Assembly (NCBI GenBank): GCA_037127315.1
Contig: JBBBDQ010001942.1
Span: 124,001-188,000 of the forward strand
Direction of reading: 5' to 3'
Length of the DNA stretch: 64,000 bases
Source of the DNA: Ascarosepion bandense
Taxonomy: Eukaryota > Mollusca > Cephalopoda > Sepiida > Sepiidae
In this document: one piece after another, positions 1 through 11,255 of the stretch
Layout of the letters: each line of letters begins with the position of its first letter
Numbering within the stretch: the stretch's first letter is position 1
Position numbers and translations under genes: made by a program
Notes under the pieces: model-generated
Database searches by the model: none
What the model was told of the DNA's origin: nothing
What the model saw: only the letters and a program-made list of their open reading frames with translations

Positions 1-207
1 TGTTGCCTGGAGATCTGTGTTTGACCACACGTGTTGGTATTGACACTTTTTTTTGTAAATAATGTATTATTTGCAGGACAAATGAACCAGACGGTATAAA
101 ATGATAATTTTTTCAATTCCTGGAACAATATCAAACATACAAATGAATTGAATTATAAAAAAAGTAAATATTACCATTTTGTGATATGTTAAATAAACTG
201 TAATTTT

Positions 208-655
208 TTTTTTAATCATTTCACCCCAAGCAAAGCAGTTTTACTGCAACTGGTGTGCAGGGGGTTATATAGGAGGAAAATGATGAGAAAGAGGGACAAG
301 TTATAGGGGTGTCAGGAAGTAGGTAAGAGAAGGATGAAAATACTGGTGTGATTAGAGTAGAGTGGACGGAGAAAAGAACATGAGAGAAAGGATGTGAGTC
401 AGAGAGAGATAGAAGATGACTATTAACCTTACATTTAAATTCTTGGAGATTGTAGCTGTTGGGAAAGCAAGTATAAGGAAGGGAATTCCACAGGCGGCAG
501 AAAAGAAGCTGCTAGGGTAGAAATTGTGGTTACATTTTATTGGTTTCACTGTAAAAGGGTGGGACCTAGATGCTAGTCTAGTAGCTTGAGTAAATTCATG
601 CAGAGGGGGCACCAGTGAGCTAAGCTCATTGAAGTAGAAGCTGTGAAAGTATTTT
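208..655 (-). mobile_element. LINE-A 3' end, 5'-truncated
   Basis: A T-rich run followed by the LINE-A 3' terminus (caccccaagcaaagcag, then gtgcagggggttatatagg), which recurs at 9730, 14530, 20400 and 52200. Inside, the minus strand from about 612 to 352 encodes the conserved C-terminal end of the LINE-A reverse-transcriptase ORF (residues such as ATRLASRSHPFTVK and the FKxxVN-like end). That reading frame is degraded. It is a dead 3' fragment and cannot mobilise itself. Confidence 0.8.
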
Positions 656-1140
656 TAAAATTTTTTTTTAGCTGTTGGGGAAGCAAGTAAACGAAAGGGA
701 ATTCCATAGGTAGGAAGTGCGAGAAAAGAAGCTGTTGGAGTAGAATTTGTGTTTACATTTTATTGGTTTCACAGTAAAAGGGTGGGACCTAGTTGCTAAT
801 CTTGTGGCTTGAGTAAATTCATACATAGGGGGACCAGAGAGCTAAAGACATAGAAAAGCCACACTATGCCAGTGAGAAAGTGACTGCATCTGAGCATTCA
901 GGATTGATTACATTACAGATTTTCCATTGAATTTTGTCAAGAACCTTGAGGGGAATAGCAGGGGCACCCGAGCAGATGTGGCAGCAGTATTCAATATATG
1001 GGTGGATGATAGATTTATATATGTGCAGGATGGGTTCAAACAGGAAAAACTTCCTGGCCTAACACAGTGAACTGGCCTTCTTAGCAGCAAATTTATCTAT
1101 GGATTTAATATAGTCATTTCACTTGAGGTCTGCTGAGAGA
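656..1140 (-). mobile_element. LINE-A internal fragment
   Basis: A second LINE-A piece abutting the first. It repeats the ORF C-terminus (680-800) and runs on upstream (860-1135) through the region matching 10200-10500 of the long copy, including the cagcagtattcaatatatgg and tgcaggatgggttca blocks. Many stops. It lacks its own 3' tail, so it is either a separate truncated copy or a duplication within the first one. Confidence 0.7.
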
Positions 1141-1316
1141 GTTTGATAATATTCTAAAAACTAAGTCTCTTAAAAAGCATCTCATAAACTTCTACTCACA
1201 CGACAACAACAAAATACAGTTGAAAATAATTATAAATTTTGACTTAAAAGCATTTTGAATTTATAGCCTTTAATATTTACATGATGATGAGAAATATAAA
1301 CTTCTAATTATTTCAT

Positions 1317-1777
1317 ACTAGCAGTATAGCCTGGTGTTGCTTGGGTGTAATGAAAGCTTTAAAACTAATCCATGGTCCTGGAGCTCAGACTCAGCCTAAA
1401 GAATATTTGTGTGAAATTTGGTGAGAATCGGATAAAAATTGTGGATTTATATAAATAACATACAGACAGATATACAGACACACACACAAACATCTTGCAT
1501 TTTATATATATATATTATTGATTTTCTGCACTATTGTAAGAACTGCAACCTTGAAACTTCTGACAATCGTTTCTTATGTCTTTGTCTATGAGTGTATGAA
1601 ATTTGATTAAAATCGGACCACTCGTTCTATAACCCGATTTTTTCGATTATTGATTTTCGATATTTATCGGGGGTACCTTGACACAAAACCTAGCCAAGAA
1701 CACTCGCAGACGATTATAGTACAACTGTGTAAATTTTCAAGAAAATCAGTTCAGCCGTTTTGGAGTCTTTAGGTAAT

Positions 1778-1839
<62 letters not shown>

Positions 1840-1876
1840 ACACACAGACAAAGTTCCATTTATAAATAAGTTTAGA
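1317..1876 (+). repeat. Dispersed repeat R1, copy 1
   Basis: Starts actagcagtatagcctgg and ends near caaagttccatttataaa. Related copies lie at 40169-40708 (+) and 33229-33892 (-). The body carries a (TA)n tract and ends in a long CA tract flanked by aaaatcagttcagccgtttt. No ORF is recognised. It is an unclassified non-autonomous element, and similar 'gcgttgcccggg'-like repeats are common in invertebrate genomes. The class (Helitron-like or retroposon) cannot be decided from three copies. Confidence 0.7.
1778..1850. repeat. (CA)n microsatellite
   Basis: About 35 CA dinucleotides within repeat R1. Shorter CA tracts sit at the same place in the copies near 33280 and 40645, so the microsatellite was seeded by the element. 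Confidence 0.95.
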
Positions 1877-2061
1877 TTAGATATAATGTGAAGAGAAGAG
1901 CATATAAAATCCACAAACACCAAAAATGAAAATAATATAAATAACCTTCACAAAACGTGACACACAATCTTCTGACATAATAAAAACTATAACTGAAAAT
2001 AATTTAATTTAAGAGATTTAATTATTACAGAACAAAATAAAAACAACCTTAACTCTGAAGT

Positions 2062-2260
2062 AGGAATAGACTGCATGAAATGACCCCACAAATATATTGG
2101 TGAAACATGTAGAAATTGAAATAAAAGATTATATGAACATAAAAGGTATCTTTTAAAGAAGAATACACCCAGTATGTTAGTCATTCATCAGAATAGTTCT
2201 GACTGTAATATAGATTCTATAAATAAGAAAGAAGTTGATATTTAGCTTTGACAGACATTG
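2062..2260 (+). mobile_element. Penelope-like GIY-YIG endonuclease remnant
   Basis: Read on the plus strand across one frame, the segment gives PHKYIGETCRN, a stop, then NKRLYEHKRYLLKKNTPSM. The KYIGET...RN...RL.EHKR pattern is the signature of the GIY-YIG endonuclease found at the C-terminus of Penelope-like retroelements. At least two in-frame stops and the lack of an RT domain nearby mark it as a short dead fragment. GIY-YIG domains also occur in other mobile enzymes, but the Penelope fragments at 16.7 and 27.2 kb make this source likely. Confidence 0.6.
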
Positions 2261-2524
2261 CATCAGTGTGAATAAACAACCAACCACAATTCTGCTATTC
2301 TGAATATTGATGATTGACAATGTTTCAGAGTCACCTTCCATCCTTGTGTTAAACTTATTCCATTGGGAAGGTTTTTATTATATTTATATTATTTATACTA
2401 TATCCATTCATTTTATAAGCAATCATGGATCTTGACAACTTTCTGGTTCTTTTTAACCCTTTACCACCCATCTTTTTCTTTGTTTAGCCATCCATTCACA
2501 CAGTTGTTGAGTTTCCTCCATCTG

Positions 2525-2620
2525 CTTGTTTTGTCTTGTGAGTGTTTAATTCTCCAGGAGCCCTTTCCTCAATATTCACCCCAGAAATTTCAACTGCGTC
2601 TTTCTGAATGTAAGTAGGTA
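2525..2620 (-). mobile_element. Possible LINE-B scrap
   Basis: The plus strand reads cttgtgagtgtttaattctc then ccagaaatttcaactgcg, resembling the conserved LINE-B C-terminal segment at 60065-60125. It is short and diverged. Confidence 0.35.
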
Positions 2621-2654
2621 TTTACCAAACCTCCCAAACAAGGTTGTATGTGAC

Positions 2655-3010
2655 ACAAGGTCATTTACTTTGAGTATAAATATGTATTGCTGGTATTTTT
2701 ATTATAAATAGGTATTGTTAGTACTTTTATTATAAATATATATTGTTGGTCATTTTACTATAAATATATATTGCTTGTATTTTTACTATAAATATGTATT
2801 GGTACTTTTAGTATAAATATGCATTGTTGGTACTTTTACTATAAATAGGTATTATTGGTCATTTTACTATAAATATGTATTGCTGATACTTTTACTATAA
2901 ATATGTATTGTTTGTACTTTTGCTATAATTATGTATTGTTGGTACTTTTCGTATAAATAGGTATTGTTAATTTTTTTATATACAAGTGAATTGCTGCTAT
3001 TTTACTGTAT
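2655..3010. repeat. ~29-bp minisatellite
   Basis: About twelve imperfect units of the type tactataaatatgtattg plus ttggtactttt. Simple tandem array, no coding signal. Confidence 0.9.
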
Positions 3011-3069
3011 AAATGTAGTTTTATACGTTCATAATATTTTGTTTTTGTTTGAATGTTAAGTATTTGCCC

Positions 3070-3165
3070 ATAGCTCCAAATGCGCAGGTTCTACCACCCT
3101 GGGTCACATTGGAGCTGGGAAGAACAACAACTACGATGTGGCTCCACAAACTTCAAAAGCTTTAA
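3070..3165 (+). repeat. Short dispersed repeat shared with 59463-59560
   Basis: tatttgcccatagct, gctaccac/ctaccaccc and tgggtcaca blocks followed by 'gggaa(g)aacaac' occur in the same order here and at 59.46 kb. Origin not recognised. The second copy lies downstream of a region sharing sequence with the 3' end of the chimeric SINE at 53976. Confidence 0.5.
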
Positions 3166-3699
3166 TCATCTGATAAGAGGCCTTGCTTCTGGATGTGTTT
3201 TATTTTCATACCCAGGACAATCTCTTTTTAATTTTGGTTTATAATCCAATGTTTATCAAAGGCAGCTTATTTGGCAAATGGAGGTTACACAAGAATGTTT
3301 GATCATGTTGGATGCAGTAACAAGTGACAATCAAAGAGCAGCATTTTAAATACAGTTTTAAAGTAAGTTTTTTTTCTTTTCTTTCTGGGCTGTTTTCAAT
3401 TATATGATTCCCAGAGAGAAGAATGTAGCCTAAGATGTTTTAGTTAATGTAAAATGTTAATCTGATCAATATAATGTCCCTTGACTGAAGACAAAGTCTA
3501 GAAAACCTTTAGTAAAGATTTTGAAAAAATCAGCTCATGGTGTTTAGCAGAAATACTCCTGAATATTAGCCCTGTATCTAGAACATTTTTGGTTATTGAT
3601 AAATCAATTTTTGACATCTGAGTTAACATCTTAAAAGTTAGTTGTTAAATATTCCTCTTTTGACCTAAAAAACAATTCTACCTTAGGATAATCATCTTT
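3166..3699. other. Unassigned AT-rich sequence
   Basis: No ORF, repeat family or RNA recognised. Confidence 0.5.
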
Positions 3700-4110
3700 A
3701 TATGCCGTGTTCCTTCAGAATGTCGGTGATAATCGCTCTCCAGAACTTCCTTTCCTTGTAGCTCTTAATGAACCTTGTTCTGCTATTTCTTCCAAAGCCT
3801 TCTTCCACTAGGTATTCAAGCTGAACATGTATGTCATACATTGTCTTCTGTCTCTTTTGTCCTTTATCTGTCTCATGAGTATCAGATTTTCCAACCTTCC
3901 TTCCTCATTATGTACCCCTGAAATTGTGTCTCTTCCTGATTTTAAGTATTAGTTTGTTTTTTTTCCATTTTCTTCTAAACTTTGTTCTTGTTCACATATT
4001 CAATCCATGTTATTCTCAACATCTTTCTGTAGAACCACATTTCTTTTGCTTCAAGTTTCCACTTTATCTTTGAGAAGATCTTCCAATGCTCACTGATATA
4101 GCTTACTAAA
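3700..4110 (-). mobile_element. LINE-B C-terminal fragment, old
   Basis: Plus-strand blocks gtgttccttcagaatgtcgg, tgagtatcagattttccaa and catctttctgtagaaccaca line up in order with the LINE-B copies at 59890-60230 and 52250-53030. On the minus strand these correspond to the RT-C-terminal segment with conserved GH.MRKE-type motifs, here destroyed by indels. The 3' terminus faces left. Confidence 0.65.
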
Positions 4111-4559
4111 ATGTTTTGGTACTTGGATTTTGGCATCTGTTTGATTTTGTTAAAAAATGCCAGTGTTCCTTTTGTTTTTCACACCCTAATTTTCAGAGTA
4201 TTTTTTTTAATTTGGTCAAAAAAACAAAACAAAACAGATAAAAACACTCCCGTCAGCCTAGTTTCTATTGTTTAGGATATGGTTGAGAAATTTTTAATTT
4301 GTTACCTTTTTACACACCTAGCTTTACTTGTGTTTAAAGATCACTCTGAATTAAATATTGAACCAGTGTAAAATGTTTTTAAAGTTGGGTAGGATCATGA
4401 TGGATTCAACCCTGCTATAGTGCTAATCAAAGATATGTGGCAAGGGAAAAAGTCCAGAGAAAATGAAAGGACATGTTTTAAGTAGACTGTTAAAATGACC
4501 AATCATTTTGAGTAGCCCATGAGGAATGTAATTAAAACTGTTGTGTTTTGATTACATTT

Positions 4560-4900
4560 TAACTAGTTATTTTTATGGGAGACAATTTTCTTTTTATAAT
4601 TTGCAATTTACATTAAAATTTAAGTTGCAAATTATAAAAAGAAAATATTTTTTATAGTAAAGAAATTACTTTTAGAATAAACAATTTAGTTTTTTGAATA
4701 AATAACTTTTTTTTCAAATAAACAAATTACTTTTATGAATAAACAATTTGCTTTTTTGAATAAAAAAGATTAGTTTTTATAATAAGGAAATTATTTTTGA
4801 TAAGAAACAATAAACCAATTGCTTTTCATCATAAGCAATTTAAATATTATAAGTAATTTATTTTTATAGTAAAAAAATGACTTTTTATAGTTAACAAATC
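4560..4900. repeat. Hairpin plus degenerate ~32-bp tandem
   Basis: An inverted repeat (ttctttttataatttgcaa / ttgcaaattataaaaagaa) at about 4588-4645 is followed by degenerate units of gaataaacaaattactttt. No coding content. The hairpin may simply be a snap-back of the tandem unit. Confidence 0.7.
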
Positions 4901-4923
4901 AAAACAGGTTCATTTTGTTAATG

Positions 4924-5235
4924 TTGTAGAGCAGCTAATACCCCTCTAATGCTCTCAAGAATGGAATGGTCTGTGGACCAAGGTAGCTATAAAATAAAAA
5001 CTAATAGCACTCTGCATTAAAATTTGGAGTGTCATTAACAATTACTGTTGGTCTTTGCTCTTTGCGGCTCTAACAAATGGTAGAAAAGAGATGGGGCTCT
5101 AACCCCACCTCCTTTCTACTATTGGTTGTTCTGTTTTATTGTGTTGTCTTATTTGTATTAATATCCCTTAGCATGGATATTGTGCTGTAGATACTCAGCA
5201 CACATCTTCTGGGTATTGTCCTGCCACCTTGGCAA
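4924..5235 (+). repeat. Dispersed repeat R2, copy 1
   Basis: Shares ordered blocks with 12720-12985: tgttgtagagcagctaa, taagaatgg/caagaatgg, attaacaatta, tttctactattggttgttct and cttatttgtattaatatccc. About 300 bp, no ORF, no recognised promoter. Unclassified non-autonomous repeat. Confidence 0.65.
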
Positions 5236-5399
5236 TACAACATTATGTACAGATTATGTACTAATTTGAAATTGTCATGTTATTTCACAACTGTCATCAC
5301 TATTTAAAACTTGGCTTGAATCAGTATCTAATTTGCTGACAGAATAAGAAGACACAGGACAAATAAATTCTTTATATCTCATCAGCTGTGACTTAACAA

Positions 5400-6190
5400 T
5401 CATAGAGCTGGAAGAGAGTTCCACAAGCGAGAAGTGTGAGAAAAGAAACTGTTAGCCTAGAATTTATGGTTATATGTAGCCAATTCAAGTATAAATTGAT
5501 GATAAATTGCCACCAAACTCGTATTACACTTAAATTCATAAAGTCTAGGTACCATAGTGAAGAGCGCATTTAAACAAATACCATGAAAGTGTTTATAGAA
5601 AAGGCTCAAGGAGGCAACCTTATGGCAGAGTGAAACTGAGATGCCAGGTCAGGATCAATAATATTGCTTATTCTTCTTTGGATTTTATCAAGGAGCTTTA
5701 GATAAATAGCAGGAGCACTAGCATCAATGTGGCATCAATATTCTAAGCGTGGGCAAATACTAAACTTATAGATATGTAAGATAGATTCTAGAGAGAAAAA
5801 GTGTCTTGCCCAACACAGGGAACAGACTTTCTTAGCAGCAGGCATCCTAATGGATACCAAAGGATTCAGTATGGTCTTTTCACTTCATGTCAGTTGAGAA
5901 TATTATCACCGAGAAGACACAACGAGTCACTCTCCTAGTGGTTAGCATCAGCCATGCTGATGGAAGGCAGAGGCGGGGTCTCTCATATTAAGATTAATAG
6001 AGAGCAGTTTAGTTTTGGAGGCATTAAAATTAACAACCCATCCTTTACCCCAGTTAACAACAGACTGAAGGTCATTTTGAATATCAGCTGCCATCTTGAG
6101 CTTATCAAATTGATCAGACTTACGACAGAGATGGGGATAAATAATTGTTGTGTCATCAGAGTAGGTACCAAGTTGAGAGCTGATGCCATT
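5400..6190 (-). mobile_element. LINE-A fragment, left part
   Basis: Diverged LINE-A sequence matching 10020-10780 of the long copy: gagttccacaagcgagaagtg at the C-terminal end, then a cagcatcaatattctaagc block, then the segment upstream of the YADD motif. Many stops. It is interrupted at 6190 by a SINE and resumes at 6452 with the sequence after the insertion point. Confidence 0.75.
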
Positions 6191-6451
6191 CAGTCAATCA
6201 GTCAGTTAAGTGACAGTTAATACACACTTGGACGATCATGTCTCGAAAGACTCGAAAGAGACATGACTGACTGAGCAGAAAATTATCCCACAGTAGGTTG
6301 CCATTACTTTTTGGAGTAGACTGGTTGCCAGCCAAGGCTATAGAACCTAATCTGTCCTGTTATTTAACCCATAATTGAAGAGAAGAGACGGATTAATACC
6401 TTTCCCAAGGGTATTTGCATGTAAGTGAATGCAAGGAATTCAACTGAAATT
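6191..6451 (-). mobile_element. tRNA-type SINE, 5'-truncated, inserted in LINE-A
   Basis: Body of the window's abundant SINE (agtagactggttgccagcc, ctgtcctgttatttaaccca, cccaagggtatttgcat). It is flanked on both sides by the 10-bp direct repeat tgatgccatt (6181-6190 and 6452-6461), a target-site duplication. The tRNA-like head on the right is missing, as expected for 5' truncation during target-primed reverse transcription. A small duplication (ctcgaaagactcgaaagaga) is private to this copy. Confidence 0.88.
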
Positions 6452-6700
6452 TGATGCCATTAGGAAGGTAATTATTGAAAATTAAAAAGAAAGTAAGACT
6501 GAGGATGGAGCTCTGTTGGGTCGGGACACCTGAATTAGTATGAAAGAATTTGGAAGAGTGACTGTTCACAATTTGATAGGAAATGTTATAAGATACAAAA
6601 AATGAATAAAAGATTAAAGTCTTACAAAAACAAATACTAGAAAATTGAAATATTGCAAAATTTAAATCTACAAAATTCATAAAATCAAACATTAGAAAAA
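6452..6700 (-). mobile_element. LINE-A fragment, right part
   Basis: Continues the LINE-A copy beyond the SINE: ggaaggtaattattgaaaat and gaggatggagctctgttgg match the block at 10790-10850 (the RT segment encoding FINDLP and the PQGS region). The frame is destroyed. Confidence 0.75.
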
Positions 6701-7988
6701 AGCTTTCATATAAATTGAGATTTTAAATTTCTAAAAATGAAACCTAATTTTTAATGCGCAAAACTATATTTGTTATGTCTGGTATATCTCGCAGTTCCGT
6801 ACTCGATACATGGTAAACCATTACGTGCGATGTAATGGAGTCCAAACAGTTATCAGCTTAGCACTTAAATACACCTCAGCTCATTTGCATAAAATGCCAC
6901 AGTACTCATATCTCTGGGGAGAAATGAAATATTTTATAAAATTGTTTGTTCAATTGGTAAAAAGTCAAAACATATCTCTAAAGTTATGTTTCTACTGTTT
7001 TTAAAAATTCATTTTCATTCAGTCCAAAAATCGTTTTCCTAGGTATGAATATATAATGAAGGAACCTTTCAGTTGATCCCATGAGACACTCTTCTTGGCA
7101 AATGACGCAGTGCTGATAGCAGACGGAGAAAGGAACTTAGCGCTTCATTTGGTTATTTTTTCTGATTATAGTTGTCTTATCCATCAGATGATCATGGAAG
7201 AGAAAGAGTGAAAAACCAGAATCTCGTGGGAACTGTTTTTATTGATATGAGAATTTTACTTGCTAAAATGAACAAACATTTCTTGTCTGTTAGTGATATT
7301 TATAGCTGGCTTCATTTCAAATACAAGACCAGCAAATAAATCTAAGAATTTTAAGGCAAACATCAAATCATTTTTTTTTAAAGTCTGTTATAATGGAACA
7401 TCCTATCACCCCCGACAGTTGACTCGTTGAAGAAATTAAGAAGTAAGGAAGTATGAGTTGATTCGACTTCTGCTCCCATTCTGTCTTGACTTACCATTTT
7501 ATTGAACACTCTGTTACTTGTACTTTTCCATACAATAAACTCTTTTATTTGTTTACCCCTTACGTGTTGTGTGAATCTTTCCACTTGGAATTTACCTTGT
7601 TGTTAATATCATTCCTGTGATATAACAAAGTCCTAACAGGATTCATTATTGAATTAAAAATTAAAATTAAAATTAAAAATAAAATAAAATAATTAAAATT
7701 AAAAATTAAATTAAATGAAAAAAATTATATTAAAATTAAATTAAAATTAAATTTAAATTTAAATAAAAATTTAAATTAAAAAAAATGAAATTTATATTAC
7801 TAAAAAAGTGCATTCTTTAGTAAGATAAATTTAATTTCTTAATTTAAGGCTAGACAAAAATGGAAAAGTGATTACAGTAATTAATTCCAGACCTTACATA
7901 TAGGGCTCGAACCTTGAGAAAAATAGTCAGTTGTTGCATAACTTTTCATGGATGAGGAAGCAAGACTGATCTTTTTATTCTCCCTATA
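6701..7988. other. Unassigned, with AT low-complexity run
   Basis: No gene recognised. 7650-7795 is an A/T-only AAAATTAAAATT-type run. 7500-7620 (caataaactcttttattt ... aatctttccacttgg) resembles 21240-21310 and could be the 3' end of a solo LTR (poly(A) signal, then a shared terminus), but no paired terminus was found. Confidence 0.4.
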
Positions 7989-8306
7989 TTCAGTCAGTCA
8001 GACAGTTAAGTGCCATATGTGATACACGCTTGGGCGATCATGTCTCGAAAGAGACATGACTGACTGGGCAGAAGATTATCCCGCAGTAGTTTGCCATTGC
8101 TTTCTGCGGTAGACTGGTTGCCGACCAAAGCTATAGAACCCAATCTGTCCTGTTATTTAACCCATAACTGGAAGGAAAAGACGGATTAATACCTTTCCCA
8201 AGGGTATTTGCGCGTAAGTGAATGCAATGAATTCGGCTGGAATTCGAACTCAGCTCCCCGATTTCTCGTTCCAAGCCGATATCCAATGCACCATAACGCA
8301 CATCCT
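7989..8306 (-). mobile_element. tRNA-derived SINE, near full length
   Basis: Nearly complete copy. Left to right on the plus strand: cagtcagacagttaagtgcc tail, a catgtctcgaaagagacatg hairpin, gtagactggttgccgac, ctgtcctgttatttaaccca, ttcggctggaattcgaactc and ccgatatccaatgcacca. Read on the minus strand the 5' end has an A-box-like TGGTGCATTGG and a B-box-like GAGTTCGAATTCC about 30 nt apart, the layout of a tRNA-derived pol III promoter. About 310 bp. I infer the Ceph-SINE type described in cephalopods, but this needs comparison. Confidence 0.88.
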
Positions 8307-8404
8307 AACTGACTATTGGAATTTACCTGACAAAAATACCAAATATTCTATGTTATATATATATATATTTGAATTTTTATTTGTTTAACATTATTATTTT
8401 TTAG

Positions 8405-8640
8405 GCAGATGTGCGTTATGGTGCATTGGATATCAGCTCGGAATGAGAAATTGGGGAGCCGAGTTTGAATTCCAGCCGAATTCATTGCATTCATTTACGC
8501 GCAAATACTTTTGGGAAAGGTATTAATTCGTTTCTTCCTTCCAGTTATGGGTTAAATAACAGGACAGATTGGGTTCTATAGCCTTGGTTGGCAACCAGTC
8601 TACCGCAGAAAGCAATGGCAAACTACTGTGGGATAATCTT
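8405..8640 (+). mobile_element. tRNA-derived SINE, opposite orientation
   Basis: Starts with the head (tgcgttatggtgcattgg, A-box-like; gccgagtttgaattccagc, B-box-like) and runs to ctactgtgggataatctta. It lacks the cagtcagtcag 3' tail. It faces the copy at 7989-8306 across about 100 bp, so a transcript through both would fold into a long hairpin. Confidence 0.85.
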
Positions 8641-8734
8641 AGATGAAGAAATTTATATGTATGAGTGAGTAGGGGTTAGTTTGAACCCTGTGGAAATGAA
8701 ATCTTGCCCCTGACAGTAATGAAATGTTTTGTCT

Positions 8735-9250
8735 AAATTTTGTTATCAGCTTGACTCGAGCCACTTTCTCACCGACCAGATGTGGCTTCCCTCTGTCTCT
8801 TCTAGAAATATTTTCATGGCTTCTGCTCTGAAGAGCTTAGCTCCCTGGTATATTCTCTGCATAAATTTACTCAAATTACTAGACTGGTAACTAGGTCCCA
8901 CCCTTTTACAGTGAAAACAATCAAATGTAACCACAACTTCTACTCTATCAGCTTCTTTTCTTGCACTTCTCACCTGTGGGACTTCCTTTCATATACTTGC
9001 TTCCCGACAGCTAATATTTGCTGGGGTTTAAATGCAATACCAATTGCCATCTCTTATCTCCTTGATTACCATCCTTTCCCTGACAGCCTCTATATCTTGT
9101 TCTCCCTTTTTGCTCTACTCTCACCCAGCTCTCTTCATACCAGTGTTTCCATTTTTCTCTTACCCAATCTACAACACACAATATGACCTGTTCCTCTTTT
9201 TCTTCACTCTCCTCTTATGTAGCTCCCTGCACACCAGTGGCAGCAGATTT
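8735..9250 (+). mobile_element. LINE-A 3' fragment
   Basis: The plus strand matches the end of the LINE-A ORF: tggcttccctctgtctcttc, ttttcatggcttctgctctg, aggtcccaccctttt and gacttcctttcatatacttg, then a 3' UTR ending near tgcacaccagtggcagcag. 5'-truncated, several frameshifts. Its ORF end encodes the LWxFLSYxCFP-like C-terminal motif. Confidence 0.75.
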
Positions 9251-9319
9251 TCCAGATCTCTATCATTGTACTTGGTAATCTTTCTGATTAGAAAAGAAGG
9301 GATGTTCAAAGAAATTCTA

Positions 9320-9711
9320 CCACCTGAGTAATGACATTCATATGGTCCCCATTATCTGATTCAGGCCACTCATACAGTTCCTGCTATCTGAATCCAGGCA
9401 CTTACAGTCCCTACCACTTGAGTCAAGATACTAATACAGTCCCCACCATCTTTCTGATATGCATATCTATCTACTCCCAAAACTACCCACACCAACTGAG
9501 TCAGGACCCTAATACAGCCCCTACCATTTGAATCCAGACACTTATACAGTTCCAACCACTTGAGTCAGGACACTAGTACAGTCCCATCACCATAGAGGAA
9601 GGACACATATACCCCCACCACCCTCATCATCTGAGTCAGAATAATAAGAGTCTCATCATCTGACCTATATCCATCCTGAAACTACTCACACTATCTGAGT
9701 TATTTTTTTTT
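9320..9711. repeat. ~33-bp minisatellite, left arm
   Basis: Imperfect repeats of the type gtcaggacactaatacagtc plus cccaccatctga. The array is split by the LINE-A insertion at 9712 and resumes at 11256. The block 9560-9701 is repeated almost identically at 11302-11442, so the array has a higher-order unit of about 190 bp. Confidence 0.9.
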
Positions 9712-11255
9712 TTTTTATTTTTTATTTTTTTTTTTAATCATTTCACCCCGAGCAAGGCAGAAACGCCACTGATGTGCAGGGGGTTACATAAATGTAGAAA
9801 GATTAATTAGAAAAGAGTGAGGAGTACAAGCTAGTTAGAAAGGAACAATAGAAAACTGAGAAAGCAGGTGCAATGACAGGTACATGGGCGGAGAGAAAGT
9901 GAAGATTATACAGGGGAGGGGAGAGAGAGCTAGAGGCCAGTGGTTAGTAGGTGAGTATTAACTTTGCTTTTAAATTTCTGGAGGTCGTAGCCGTCAGGAA
10001 AGCAAGAATACGGGAGTGAGTTCCACAGGCGGGAAGTGCGAGAGAGGAAGCTGCAGGAGTAGAATTGTCGTCTGCGTTTGGCTAACCTGACTGTGAATGG
10101 GTGGGACCCAGTTGCCAGTCTGGTTGAACGGGTAAACACCTGTTGAGGAGGCATCAGTGACTTAAGCTCATCTGAGCAGAAGCCATGAAAGTATTTATAG
10201 AAGAGACAAAGGGAGGCCACATTTCGACGATGGGAAAGTGGCTGCAGACGAGTCGCCAGATCAGTACCTATCACATTACAGACTCTCCTTTGGAGCTTGT
10301 CAAGAACACTGAGGAGAACGGCAGGGGCACCTGACCATAAATGGCAGCAGTACTCCATGCACGGATGGATGGTTGACTTGTATATTTGCAGGATGGATTC
10401 AGGTGGAAAAAACATCCTGGATCGACATAGTGACCCAATCTTCTTAGCAGTAGATTTTGCTATGGATTCAATATAGTGCTTCCATTTGAGGTCTGAGGAC
10501 AGGGTAAGTCCGAGGAGGCGTAGTGTATTACTCTCCGGGAGAATCATCTGGTCCATGCTTATGGGAGGCAGAAGAGGTTGCCTGTAATGGTTGACAGACA
10601 ACAGCTTGGTCTTAGAGGAATTGAAGTTGACAAGCCACTTCTTGCCCCAGTTCACCACAGAGTGTAGATCCCGCTCAAGGTCAGCAGTGAGATTATGTCT
10701 GTCCGCCACGACAGGTTTCTTACTGGAGCGGGAGTATATTGTAGTGTCATCTGCGTAGATGCCTACTTGGGACCTGATCTCATCTGGGAGGTCGTTGATG
10801 AAAATAAGGAAGAGCGTTGGGCCCAGGATAGAGCCTTGTGGGACACCAGCATTCGTGCTGTAGGACGAAGAGGCACGCCCATTCAGAACGACCTTCATTT
10901 TGCGGTTATTTAAGAAAGATTGGATTAGGTCAAGCAGGCGACCGGTAATACCATAACCGCGTAGTTTGCATAGGAGGCCAGGGTGCCAAACCCTGTCGAA
11001 AGCCTTGGAGATATCCAGAGCAACCGCGCGAGCCTCGTCAGACTCATCAAGGGCCTGTAGCATGTACTCCGTTACAGTAGTTAGCAGGTCGGCTGTGGAC
11101 CTGTCAAATCGGAATCCATATTGCCTGTCGGAGAACAGTTTGTGGGCGGTGAGATGATGAACTATTTCAGCATTTATTATAGCCTTGAACACTTTCCCGA
11201 ATATTGGTAGAAGACTGATAGGGCGATAGTTGGATGGGTCCGAGGGTTCACCACA
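9712..11255 (-). mobile_element. LINE-A reverse transcriptase, long open copy (5'-truncated)
   Basis: Non-LTR retrotransposon reverse transcriptase, which copies element RNA at a nicked target. The minus-strand ORF is open without a stop from about 11255 to 9930. It enters at the RT N-terminal block (SNYRPISLLPIFGKVFE-like), passes LDISKAFDRVWH, the NAGVPQGSILGPTLFL motif and the catalytic YADD (YADDTT), and continues to the C-terminal LWNSLPYSCFP-type end. The 3' UTR (9712-9930) ends in caccccgagcaaggcag and a T run, the element's poly(A). The endonuclease domain and 5' UTR are missing. The element's end lies near 11254; the first codons of the ORF upstream of that come from the flanking minisatellite. 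The motif order fits the Jockey/CR1/L2 group; the exact clade was not determined. The intact frame suggests a recent insertion. Confidence 0.92.

Noticed and set aside
1714..1923. ORF encoding a CVCVCV repeat
   Set aside because: A translated (CA)n microsatellite inside repeat R1.
3483..3505. CTGAAGA ... GAAAACC resembling a hammerhead core
   Set aside because: The intervening cagacaaagtcta forms only a three-pair stem overlapping the core, and no helix I or III is seen. Chance match.
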